64,000 nt of DNA, taken from assembly GCF_009821115.1 (NCBI RefSeq), contig NZ_VYTY01000010.1:62001-126000 (forward strand), written 5' to 3'. Made by a program: the position numbers and the translations under genes. This document shows positions 17,775 through 25,244 of the stretch, one piece after another; position 1 is the stretch's first letter; the number at the start of each line of letters is the position of its first letter. The notes under the pieces were generated by a model that was given only the letters and a program-made list of their open reading frames with translations, was not told the origin of the DNA and searched no databases. The stretch comes from Nitrincola alkalisediminis (GTDB taxonomy: Bacteria > Pseudomonadota > Gammaproteobacteria > Pseudomonadales > Balneatricaceae).

Positions 17775-18773
17775 ATGAGTGTTCTGGTGAAGTGGCCTGA
17801 AAAGCAAATGTGCGTGTCTGATACGGATTTGAGTGAAGCGGTTAAGGCGGTTGAAGCGGCTTTTGCCAAAACACTTGAAAGCTTGAGAGTGGATATTGGC
17901 CTGAGCGAAATGGTTGAAAAACTCTATGTGCCCATGTGTGCATGGATTGTGCATTGGAAGGAGCAAAAAAAAGGGCCTCTCGTATTGGGTATCAATGGTG
18001 CCCAAGGGGCGGGTAAGTCGACACTGTTTAACTTATTGGAAGTCACCTTGACCGAAGCCTTTGGTTTGCGGGTGGTGGGCTTTTCATTAGATGACTTATA
18101 CAAAGTGCGATCCGAGCGTGAGTATTTGTCGCAAAGTGTGCATCCCTTGCTCAAGACGCGCGGTGTTCCCGGAACCCATGATGTCGCCTTGGGAATTGAA
18201 ATCATTGAGTCACTTGTTCAGGCCGAGCCGACCACCGTCACGAAGATTCCGGTATTTGACAAGTCCATAGATGATCGCTGTTCTTCAGCTGTTTGGCAGG
18301 AATGGACAGGCTCTGCCGATATTATTGTGTTTGAGGGATGGTGCGTGGGTGCTATTGCCCAAGACGATGACGCACTAAAAACGCCTGTGAACCGTTTAGA
18401 GGAGGAAGAGGATGCCGAGGGCATTTGGCGTGCATATGTTAATCATCATCTTAAAACCGACTATGCACAGCTCTTTGCGAAAATTGATCTGATGTTAATG
18501 CTGCAGGTCCCAAGTATGCAGTCCGTATTTGAGTGGCGTTCATTGCAAGAAAAAAAGCTGGCGGAGCGTATGCGCTATATTCACGACACGCAGCAGCCGA
18601 CGGATCATCTCAGAATTATGGATGAGGAAGAAATTGTGCGTTTTATTCAACACTATGAGCGTTTGACGCGCTTTATGCTGTCGGAGATGCCAGCCAGGGC
18701 TGATTTAACATTAAGGCTCAATTCGAATCATAAAATTGATGATATTCGAATTAATAAATGGATACGCCAATGA
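17775..18773 (+). CDS. P-loop kinase of the D-glycerate 3-kinase (GLYK/Tda10) type
   Basis: 332 residues. A Walker A motif, GAQGAGKST (75-83), follows a short N-terminal region, and GFSLDDLY, TRGVPGTHDV and VFEGWCVGA match the GLYK family related to plant glycerate kinase and yeast Tda10, close to phosphoribulokinase/uridine kinase folds. Phosphorylation of D-glycerate to 3-phosphoglycerate is the likely reaction by homology, but bacterial members are little studied. It stands alone, divergent from dapC, with no photorespiratory or glycerate genes around it. AGGT-type SD near the ATG. Confidence 0.85.
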   Translation: MSVLVKWPEKQMCVSDTDLSEAVKAVEAAFAKTLESLRVDIGLSEMVEKLYVPMCAWIVHWKEQKKGPLVLGINGAQGAGKSTLFNLLEVTLTEAFGLRVVGFSLDDLYKVRSEREYLSQSVHPLLKTRGVPGTHDVALGIEIIESLVQAEPTTVTKIPVFDKSIDDRCSSAVWQEWTGSADIIVFEGWCVGAIAQDDDALKTPVNRLEEEEDAEGIWRAYVNHHLKTDYAQLFAKIDLMLMLQVPSMQSVFEWRSLQEKKLAERMRYIHDTQQPTDHLRIMDEEEIVRFIQHYERLTRFMLSEMPARADLTLRLNSNHKIDDIRINKWIRQ

Positions 18774-18809
18774 CGGCGCATCCCATTCGAGCATAACCAA
18801 AAGGCGCTG

Positions 18810-19517
18810 TTAGATCGGAAAGAGTGCCGTTGTGGCTAAACTGAAAAAGGCTTTGTTGATGGTTCGGTTGGTTTTGTCCGAAATAATGCGAGCCATCATG
18901 TCTTGATGGGCAATCATCTTTCCGAACAGTCGCTCGAAACTCAGATTAAAAATGCCGTCGTCGCTGATACCATTGGTCAACAAGAAGGGCTCACCAGACG
19001 GGAGTTTTAAATGGCTTAAGCGCCAAATGATAATTTCAAGATTGCGTGCGCTGTTGTAAAGTTTTTGCTGATCCAGAGAGTCGAATAAATAAAACTCGTC
19101 CTGATAATTGTAAGACGCGTGAAACATACCGCTGATCCCAATCATTAAAGCAAACACGCGGTCGCCTGTGAAATCCGGATCAAAAACTAACGGAAAACTA
19201 TCGACGCCGTATCGATAGAAAAGCTCTGGATGGTTGATAACCCTAGGAGAGTTAAAGAGTAAGGCGAGGCGGTCATCAATGGATGTTCCCGCTGGCGCCT
19301 TGGCTAATTCGCGTGGATTGCGCTGGTAAAGCTTAATGGTGAGCTCACGCGACAAACGATTAATTTCATCAATGTGTGCGTCGGCCACTAAATCTATGTC
19401 AGATTTCGCAAGATTTTTAATGTAAAAGGGGCGATCCCCTGCCGGGGTGCTGCAGCCTGTTAAGGTTATGATGCACATAAGGGTTAGGCTTTGGAAAAGA
19501 CATTTTATCTGAATCAT
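18810..19517 (-). CDS. Lipoprotein encoded with the MCE/PqiA genes
   Basis: 235 residues with lipobox LTGC (Cys22) and a mature protein of about 213 residues, predicted mostly helical (e.g. HIDEINRLSRELTIKLYQRN). It does not look like PqiC, which is shorter and of the DUF330 type. Its ATG overlaps the stop of the MCE gene (ATGA, 4 bp), so it is translationally coupled and last in the operon. A role as the outer-membrane partner of the MCE system is a reasonable inference from position and lipidation. I do not recognise the family. Confidence 0.8.
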   Translation of the reverse strand: MIQIKCLFQSLTLMCIITLTGCSTPAGDRPFYIKNLAKSDIDLVADAHIDEINRLSRELTIKLYQRNPRELAKAPAGTSIDDRLALLFNSPRVINHPELFYRYGVDSFPLVFDPDFTGDRVFALMIGISGMFHASYNYQDEFYLFDSLDQQKLYNSARNLEIIIWRLSHLKLPSGEPFLLTNGISDDGIFNLSFERLFGKMIAHQDMMARIISDKTNRTINKAFFSLATTALFPI

Positions 19518-21448
19518 TGGCGGCTCGCGGGTTGTAGCGGAAAGTGAAGCCCTTCAGTTGCAGGGGCATCTTCATAGGGAATCTCAATCTCAATGCCACC
19601 TGATAGTAGCGCTTCAATGCTGGGCGCATCGATATCAACTCCCTTGAAGAGACTGGCACTGGCGCGAATACCACCAATATTCCTGAACTGCGTTGATTGG
19701 GTAATCAAATGTTGATAGCGGGGTGAAATATTGACATAGATCTCGACTCTATGCCCCTCTCGGCTGAGTTGAAAGCCGATGACTTTACCGACGCTGATGC
19801 CGCGATAAAAAAGCTTACTGTTTTGATTGAGTGACCCAAGAGAAGGGGCTGTTAAAACCAAGTTTAGGCCCGGTTGCGGCTGGAATACCGGCGCTTCCGT
19901 CAGGGCGACAAAGTGCGTTTGTGAGTTTTCCCCTAAACCCGGTGCAACGCTAACGTGATTGCCAAACACCAGCCCCGTGGGGTTTTGAATACCCGAAAGA
20001 CCAATTTGAGGTGTTTCAATCCAGAAGCGTGTCCCTTGTCGCGCTAAAAAGAAACCCTGTTCGAATAGAAGCGCGCGCGCAAAAAGACTGCCATCGGATC
20101 CAGACAGTTCGACAGAGACTATTTCGCCAACGGGTTGATTTCGGAATCGAATCTGGCTTCCAGCCAGTAAGCTGGGACCCGGAGGGAACTCCAAGGTGAT
20201 CGCCAATGTATTACTAAGACTCTCTGCCTCTGAATTAAACAGGGTGAATATTTGGCCTGCCTGAGCCGATGAACCGTCCGTCGTATCAAATGCAATTCCG
20301 CCAGATATCAGTGGTTTAAGCCCATCGGTTTCGAACGAAAATCCAGACTGTAAGTTAAAGCTGGAACGAATACCGCTGACATTCCAAAAACGTGAGTCGC
20401 GTTTGACGAGTGAGCTGTAGCGCTGACGTAAACTTGCATAAATCGTGACAGAGTGATCAGAGGTGTTCAGTTGATAGCCTGTTACTTGTCCAACTTTAAT
20501 CCCTTTGAATAAAATCGGTGAGCCGCTTTGGATAGAGCCAAGGCTGTCTGCACGTAATCTGAATGAAATACCCTCAAAGCCAGCCGGTTGATAGGCCAGA
20601 TCATCCCGCGAGCTTTCGAGGTCGGGGTAGAGCGGAAATCTATCTCCATTCACGGCCGCTTTAGGTGTACCAAAGGCGGGTGAGTCAAAATGAATCCCAC
20701 CGGTTAAGATCGACATTAAAGAGCCCACTCGCACCGAAAAATCAGGGAGGTTGCTGTCAATTTCGATGCCACTGGCATTCCAAAAACGAGAGCGCTCTGT
20801 GACCCAAGCGGTGAATTCGGGTTGGATGTAGACATCGATCAACACCTCTTCACCTGAGGGGGAGAGACTGTATTCGATCACACGACCTGCTTCTATGTTT
20901 CTGAAATACACAGGGGACCCTGTTTGAATCGAACGGGCACTGTCGGTATAGAGTGTGATATAGAGTCCTTGCTCATCGCGCTCCGGAGGCGGTGGCGAAG
21001 TGAGGGCTGTAAAACTCCGTTTTGACTCACCTTCAGCGGGCTGTATGCCAATGTAATAACCCGATATGAGTGTTTCGAGACCGCTGACGCCGGATAGGGA
21101 CACTTGAGGCTTTACAAGCCAGAATAAAGTGTTGTCGGTGAGCATATCCTCGGTGTTGATATTCATTTCTATAAGGGCTGTGATGCTTTGCAAGTCTTCG
21201 TTGAGTGTCAGTTGACGAATTTCACCTGCTGGCAGTCCTTTGTACATGACGCGGGTTTTCCCCGCTTCCAAACCTTCGGCTGAGTCAAATACAACAGAAA
21301 TCATGATGCCCGACTCAGTATAGCTTTTATACACCAGCCAGCCAGCAATTATGGCGGCCAATAGAGGAAGGAGCCATACCACAGAAGGGCCCCGATGTTG
21401 TCGAATAACAGCCCGATTTGGGGGCGTGGTTGTATCTGAATCTGTCAT
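19514..21448 (-). CDS. MCE-domain intermembrane transport protein (PqiB-like, five MCE repeats)
   Basis: 644 residues. A single N-terminal membrane span (about 22-41, VVWLLPLLAAIIAGWLVY) is followed by five MCE repeats starting near residues 46, 160, 292, 414 and 525, each with the pattern ..(G/S)..I..G..V.(F/Y)(R/K)G..VG.. (e.g. LEAGKTRVMYKGLPAGEI and LNQNSKLFYRGISVGKVI). E. coli PqiB has three repeats and LetB/YebT seven, so this one is intermediate. MCE proteins form hexameric tunnels that move lipids between inner and outer membranes. It overlaps pqiA-2 and the lipoprotein gene by 4 bp each. Confidence 0.93.
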   Translation of the reverse strand: MTDSDTTTPPNRAVIRQHRGPSVVWLLPLLAAIIAGWLVYKSYTESGIMISVVFDSAEGLEAGKTRVMYKGLPAGEIRQLTLNEDLQSITALIEMNINTEDMLTDNTLFWLVKPQVSLSGVSGLETLISGYYIGIQPAEGESKRSFTALTSPPPPERDEQGLYITLYTDSARSIQTGSPVYFRNIEAGRVIEYSLSPSGEEVLIDVYIQPEFTAWVTERSRFWNASGIEIDSNLPDFSVRVGSLMSILTGGIHFDSPAFGTPKAAVNGDRFPLYPDLESSRDDLAYQPAGFEGISFRLRADSLGSIQSGSPILFKGIKVGQVTGYQLNTSDHSVTIYASLRQRYSSLVKRDSRFWNVSGIRSSFNLQSGFSFETDGLKPLISGGIAFDTTDGSSAQAGQIFTLFNSEAESLSNTLAITLEFPPGPSLLAGSQIRFRNQPVGEIVSVELSGSDGSLFARALLFEQGFFLARQGTRFWIETPQIGLSGIQNPTGLVFGNHVSVAPGLGENSQTHFVALTEAPVFQPQPGLNLVLTAPSLGSLNQNSKLFYRGISVGKVIGFQLSREGHRVEIYVNISPRYQHLITQSTQFRNIGGIRASASLFKGVDIDAPSIEALLSGGIEIEIPYEDAPATEGLHFPLQPASRQ

Positions 21449-22074
21449 TCTGAGTCAGTTCCCGAATGTTTATCCCATATTAAGCGGGTATCGAACGCAT
21501 TGGCGGCAAGCATTGTGAAGATGACAACACCTGCGAATGCGGTTGCACCCAGTTGGCCACTGATTTGGGCTAAATTGCCCATTTGAACCAACGCCACCAA
21601 AACCGCAACCACAAAAATATCGAGCATCGACCAGCGGCCTATCCAGTGTACCATTCTAAACATCATCATTTTCTGCTGCATGTTGGTCGTCAAGCCAAAT
21701 TGAAGGGTGACGAGCATAATCAACAAGCCAATAATCTTGCCGACAGGGATTAAAATGCTGGCAGCAAGCACGACAAAGGCAATGCCATACATCCCTAAAT
21801 TGATGAGTTCGATCACACCTCCCAGTATAGTGGCAGGTTCGCCACGGCCAAGGCTGGTAATCATCATAATGGGCAGCATGTTGGCAGGGACAAGTAAAAA
21901 GGTGCTGGTTAATAACAGTGCCCAGGTTAAGGGCATGGCGTTGGGTTTGCGTAGATGCAATGCCGAGCCGCAGCGTTGGCAGTGCGTGTGTTGTTCAGAT
22001 TGTTTCCAGAGTGCGTGGCAGTCATGGCAGCTGAGCAAGCCTTGAGATGCTGCAGATTGTCCGGTGTTAATCAT
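21445..22074 (-). CDS. PqiA-family membrane protein, second half
   Basis: 209 residues from the ATG that overlaps the upstream stop by 8 bp and has AGAGG 6 nt before it; the open frame extends five codons to a TTG. A zinc-ribbon-like pair, CHDC and CQRC, sits at residues about 15-40 and is followed by four membrane spans (e.g. WALLLTSTFLLVPANMLP). This corresponds to one half of E. coli PqiA/LetA. Expected to work in the inner membrane with the MCE protein. Confidence 0.92.
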   Translation of the reverse strand: MINTGQSAASQGLLSCHDCHALWKQSEQHTHCQRCGSALHLRKPNAMPLTWALLLTSTFLLVPANMLPIMMITSLGRGEPATILGGVIELINLGMYGIAFVVLAASILIPVGKIIGLLIMLVTLQFGLTTNMQQKMMMFRMVHWIGRWSMLDIFVVAVLVALVQMGNLAQISGQLGATAFAGVVIFTMLAANAFDTRLIWDKHSGTDSE

Positions 22075-22693
22075 GATCAGCCTCTGCAATTTTATGCCAG
22101 AACAGGTCGGTGTCGAGCATTGATGAACTCATTGTGGTCACTAAGATTAACGCGCCCAAGCAAAAAATTCCGATGCCTGGAACAAGGGTCGCCATCGATA
22201 CTAGCTTGATGACTGACACCAGTACACCGACTAAATAGACCTCGAGCATCCCCCATTCATCAAGGTGTTGATAGCTGCGAAGCGCAAAGCGCCTTGCGGG
22301 CAATCGAATTGAAAATTGCAATGAAAAGCTGACCCAGAACAGCAGCAGCAGTTTGCAAGCAGGCACAAGAATCGTAAACATGAAGACAAGAACAGCCAAG
22401 GGCCACAAGCCATCATAGTAAAAGCCCATGGCGCTTGAAAAAATTGTTTGGGATTGAGTGCGCCCCATGAGTTCTAATGTGAGGAGCGGGAAAAGATTGG
22501 CTGGAAAGATTAAGATCATGCCAGCAATGGATAAGGCCAGTGTGCGTTCAATGCTATTGTGACGAGCGGAAATAAGCGTCGACCCACAGCGAGGGCACTT
22601 GGCTTTTTGGCTGTCCAGTATAACAGGCCGCTCCAAGAGTAGATCGCATTCATTGCAGGCGATCAAATGCTCAGTGTCCGTGATTTTGTCCAT
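22067..22693 (-). CDS. PqiA-family membrane protein, first half
   Basis: 208 residues with CNEC and CPRC zinc-ribbon motifs (residues about 13-36) and four membrane spans, starting with ALSIAGMILIFPANLFPLL. The sequence parallels the following gene, so together they equal the two homologous halves that are fused in E. coli PqiA (about 417 residues). First gene of a four-gene operon: pqiA half 1, pqiA half 2, MCE protein, lipoprotein, all overlapping. Confidence 0.92.
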   Translation of the reverse strand: MDKITDTEHLIACNECDLLLERPVILDSQKAKCPRCGSTLISARHNSIERTLALSIAGMILIFPANLFPLLTLELMGRTQSQTIFSSAMGFYYDGLWPLAVLVFMFTILVPACKLLLLFWVSFSLQFSIRLPARRFALRSYQHLDEWGMLEVYLVGVLVSVIKLVSMATLVPGIGIFCLGALILVTTMSSSMLDTDLFWHKIAEADHD

Positions 22694-22778
22694 TTACATT
22701 CAACATGTCAGCCTTAACTCATCAAAATCAAGCGCGGTATGGTTAGTGTTGGCGTTGCCAAAGAGGGAGCGCTTACAT

Positions 22779-23039
22779 TTAAGAAACCTTTTCTCGCCAT
22801 TGCAACTCGCCAATTTGCACGTTTAGCCAATCAAAGCCAATGCGTTTGGCGACAGCGGATGCACCGTCTAAGCTTTTGAACTCTCGCTCCGAGTTAGCCC
22901 TTTGAAGATTGAGCGTAATCACTTCTTTGTCTTTGGTAATAAATTTGAGAGTCCATCCTCGTGACATAGAGACAGGAATAGCCTGACACGACTCAAAGAC
23001 GCCTGCCTTAAAAAGCAATCGTATTTCCTTTTCTTGCAT
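22779..23039 (-). CDS. Small conserved-looking hypothetical protein, 86 residues
   Basis: It begins MQEKEIRLLFKAGVFE and is soluble, with a mix of basic and hydrophobic residues. I recall similar short proteins from pseudomonads with no secure function, some carrying a misleading plasmid-replication label. The gene is followed by 85 bp before pqiA and has its own leader in the AT-rich gap. Confidence 0.65.
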   Translation of the reverse strand: MQEKEIRLLFKAGVFESCQAIPVSMSRGWTLKFITKDKEVITLNLQRANSEREFKSLDGASAVAKRIGFDWLNVQIGELQWREKVS

Positions 23040-23371
23040 GATTAAAAGCCTATCTCGAATGCTCTAAATTAATTTATGACTATTTTAAAGAACTTATTGA
23101 TAGCTTGCAAATTAAAATAGATTTTTGTGTCTATTTAAGTATTTGATTTTAAATGCTATTTATGGTCTTTGTAAAATGTATTTAGAGATTTTTATGTGGG
23201 TAAGGTAATGAATAACAAGATGTTTTTGCGCTACGTGTTTGATTAAAAATAGATTTTGAGTGATCTTAATTGTTTTTTGACTATTCAATTTCTATTTAAA
23301 AAATATTGTTTTAAATATTTGATGGTCTGATTTAATATGACAAACAACAGTTTGTTGTATTAGGAGAATGT
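23040..23371. other. AT-rich intergenic region without a gene
   Basis: 332 bp with very few G or C bases and many A and T tracts, between two divergent genes. No ORF, tRNA or clear terminator. A small hairpin, CAAAC-AACA-GTTTG (23341-23354), lies just before the SD of the plus-strand lipoprotein gene. The base composition suggests a bent or nucleoid-protein-bound promoter region. Confidence 0.6.
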
Positions 23372-24490
23372 ATGCGCCGTTTAAGTCCGTGGTCGTGTGT
23401 GTCGTTTCGATTGTTCGGCGTGGTTATGCTTATCCTGTTGCTTGCGACAGGGTGCACGGGAGCATCCACCTCGCAGTCGCTCACCCGGTTGGAGGTGGCC
23501 GAGCTCATTCGAGATCGATATGAGTCTGAAATGCACAGTTTGCCTCTCTCCAAACAACGTCACTATGCGCAACGCTTGTATCGCATCACTGGGGATCCTG
23601 AGTATTTGTTTTACAATCGTTTATACGCTGGAAATCTAGTGAAAAGTGTGCGTCAAGATATCGATGAGTTGCTGGCTGATGAGTACTATGTTCAAAGCCG
23701 CAACCAAACGATGCTTGAATCCATGCCGCGAAGAACTGAACGGCAAATTCAGCGGGCACAGCTATTGTCAGAGTTTGAAGGCATGGCGTTTGCGCGCAGT
23801 TTGCTGTTTAGAATGATTCAGCTTGAGTACTACGGACTTCTCGACTGGGCGCTGGGTGACGAATCTGAGCGTGTGTATCAAGTGCTGACAGAGGCCGATT
23901 TTTTAGGGCTTGTGACCCATCCAAATGCGATTCAACATTATGCGGCGCAAGCGGCCAATATTGCTTGGTTTTTGCACCAATTAGGTATTGCTGACTATCG
24001 CGATGAATTTTTGTCAGCTTTCGGGCATATATACCCATCCGAGCGTGATGCTGTGCTGAGCCTGAATCAGTATCGAAATAAAATTTATGGGTTAACCCAT
24101 GTCGTTATTGCTGACAGCCGTTACTATCAACAGCCAGCCGATGAGGCGGCGTTGGGCTGGATTGCAGACTATTTTATCGCCAATAGGGAACAACTCTTAC
24201 GCGATACGACAGAGGATATACTGGCGGAGGTTGGCATCAGTTTGATGCTGCTAGGCAATCCCGAGCCAGAGGCTGTTACACAGATTCAACAGGCCCTGAT
24301 ACAGAGTTTTGATGTCGAACACCGGATGATCCCCTCGCCAGAAGGTGTATTCCATCTGGAACGAGGGGAACATCGTAATGTGTTGGCCATTATGCTGCTA
24401 GCCTGGCCCGATGTGTTGGTATCAGGGCCTAGGTTCTTGCCTGAGCAGATTTCCTTACCCGAGCAGTGGATATTAATCGAAGAAGAATAG
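23372..24490 (+). CDS. Predicted lipoprotein, 372 residues, possibly DUF3541
   Basis: Signal peptide with lipobox ATGC (Cys28). The mature region is mostly helical, with HYAQRLYRITGDPEYLFYNRLYA near residue 65 and several acidic helices. The pattern reminds me of DUF3541 proteins of Vibrio and relatives, but I cannot confirm it. SD AGGAGA 5 nt before the ATG supports the start. It stands alone behind an unusually AT-rich promoter region. No enzymatic motif seen. Confidence 0.75.
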   Translation: MRRLSPWSCVSFRLFGVVMLILLLATGCTGASTSQSLTRLEVAELIRDRYESEMHSLPLSKQRHYAQRLYRITGDPEYLFYNRLYAGNLVKSVRQDIDELLADEYYVQSRNQTMLESMPRRTERQIQRAQLLSEFEGMAFARSLLFRMIQLEYYGLLDWALGDESERVYQVLTEADFLGLVTHPNAIQHYAAQAANIAWFLHQLGIADYRDEFLSAFGHIYPSERDAVLSLNQYRNKIYGLTHVVIADSRYYQQPADEAALGWIADYFIANREQLLRDTTEDILAEVGISLMLLGNPEPEAVTQIQQALIQSFDVEHRMIPSPEGVFHLERGEHRNVLAIMLLAWPDVLVSGPRFLPEQISLPEQWILIEEE

Positions 24491-24518
24491 CGCGCCTCCT
24501 CGTGGGTTGTGAGTTGAG

Positions 24519-24713
24519 TTATTTTTTCGTGGCTAACCTTGTTTGAATCATCTCCTCAATCAGGGTTAGTTTCTGTTTCATCGTATTCACCTGAGCGTCG
24601 GTATCATCTATTTCAGGTGAGAATTTAATCATGTCGAGCACTTCCACCATAAAGCTCTCTTCATTCATTTTCAAAAGTTGTTCAGGTGTCCAGCGTTGAT
24701 TAAGTTTGCTCAT
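24519..24713 (-). CDS. Small hypothetical protein, 64 residues
   Basis: The start is the ATG (MSKLNQRW) with GGGAGG 4 nt before it; an upstream ATG at 24737 lacks such a site. The protein is acidic and helical, with a likely coiled-coil end (VNTMKQKLTLIEEMIQ) and no membrane span. It is divergent from the 43-residue membrane protein, so the FNR-like box may lie in a shared control region. Function unknown. Confidence 0.65.
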   Translation of the reverse strand: MSKLNQRWTPEQLLKMNEESFMVEVLDMIKFSPEIDDTDAQVNTMKQKLTLIEEMIQTRLATKK

Positions 24714-24820
24714 ATGTCCTCCCAAAAACGTATTCATTCATGTTCAGTATAGACCAGCTTGAATCGTAATGAGGTAAAGGAAAGCGTCTTTGAACGGATT
24801 AAGCAGAATAGTCTCGTTCG

Positions 24821-24834
24821 TTGAGTTAGATCAA
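24821..24834 (+). promoter_or_regulatory. FNR/Anr-like box
   Basis: TTGAGTTAGATCAA matches the FNR consensus TTGAT-N4-ATCAA at 9 of 10 defined positions. Its centre (24827.5) is 32 bp upstream of the centre of a weak -10-like TAACCT (24857-24862), the distance expected for an FNR class II promoter (site at -41.5). It lies 65 bp before the ATG of the small membrane protein gene. Confidence 0.55.
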
Positions 24835-24898
24835 TATATGACCAGTTCAATCCAAGTAACCTATTCTCATACGCTAAAGAGTCTGAGAGAGGTGGGTT

Positions 24899-25030
24899 AT
24901 GTTTGGTATCGATGTTCACAGTTTAGAAGTTCTGGTTCCAAGTTTGATCGGTGTGGTGGGCATTACTGCTGCTATGATTTGGGCGGGTGTAAAAATGCGT
25001 CAACTAATGAATGAAGATCAAAAGAAGTAA
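24899..25030 (+). CDS. 43-residue single-span membrane protein
   Basis: A short ORF, ATG to TAA, with an excellent SD (AGAGAGG ending 6 nt before the ATG). It encodes MFGIDVHSLEVLVPS, then a hydrophobic span of about 18 residues (LIGVVGITAAMIWAGVKM), then a charged tail ending EDQKK, so an N-out/C-in single-pass topology is likely. Such proteins often act as small subunits or modulators of larger membrane complexes. The FNR-like box upstream and a terminator 93 bp downstream make it a self-contained unit. No homologue recognised. Confidence 0.7.
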   Translation: MFGIDVHSLEVLVPSLIGVVGITAAMIWAGVKMRQLMNEDQKK

Positions 25031-25122
25031 ACGCGTTTACTGTGCCAGAATTCGTTTTTTGTATGGGTCGTTTGATCGTCAATTAAAAAGACTGTTGAGA
25101 GTTGGGCGAGAGACGCTACATA

Positions 25123-25157
25123 TCCCTGCTGGTGTTAGACGAGCAGGGAATTTTTTT
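25123..25157 (+). terminator. Rho-independent terminator after the small membrane protein gene
   Basis: TCCCTGCT / AGCAGGGA with an 11-nt loop, then A and seven T. It ends the unit that begins at the FNR-like box and lies 87 bp from the convergent valS stop. The 92 nt between the stop and the hairpin hold no further ORF and could be a 3' UTR. Confidence 0.85.
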
Positions 25158-25244
25158 GCTTCGGCGTTCGTTCACCAGTCAAGGCACTGTTCCTTTTAAA
25201 GAAATCAGCGCCTTGAGGCTCCTAACCTTTATATTGCTTCCAGT

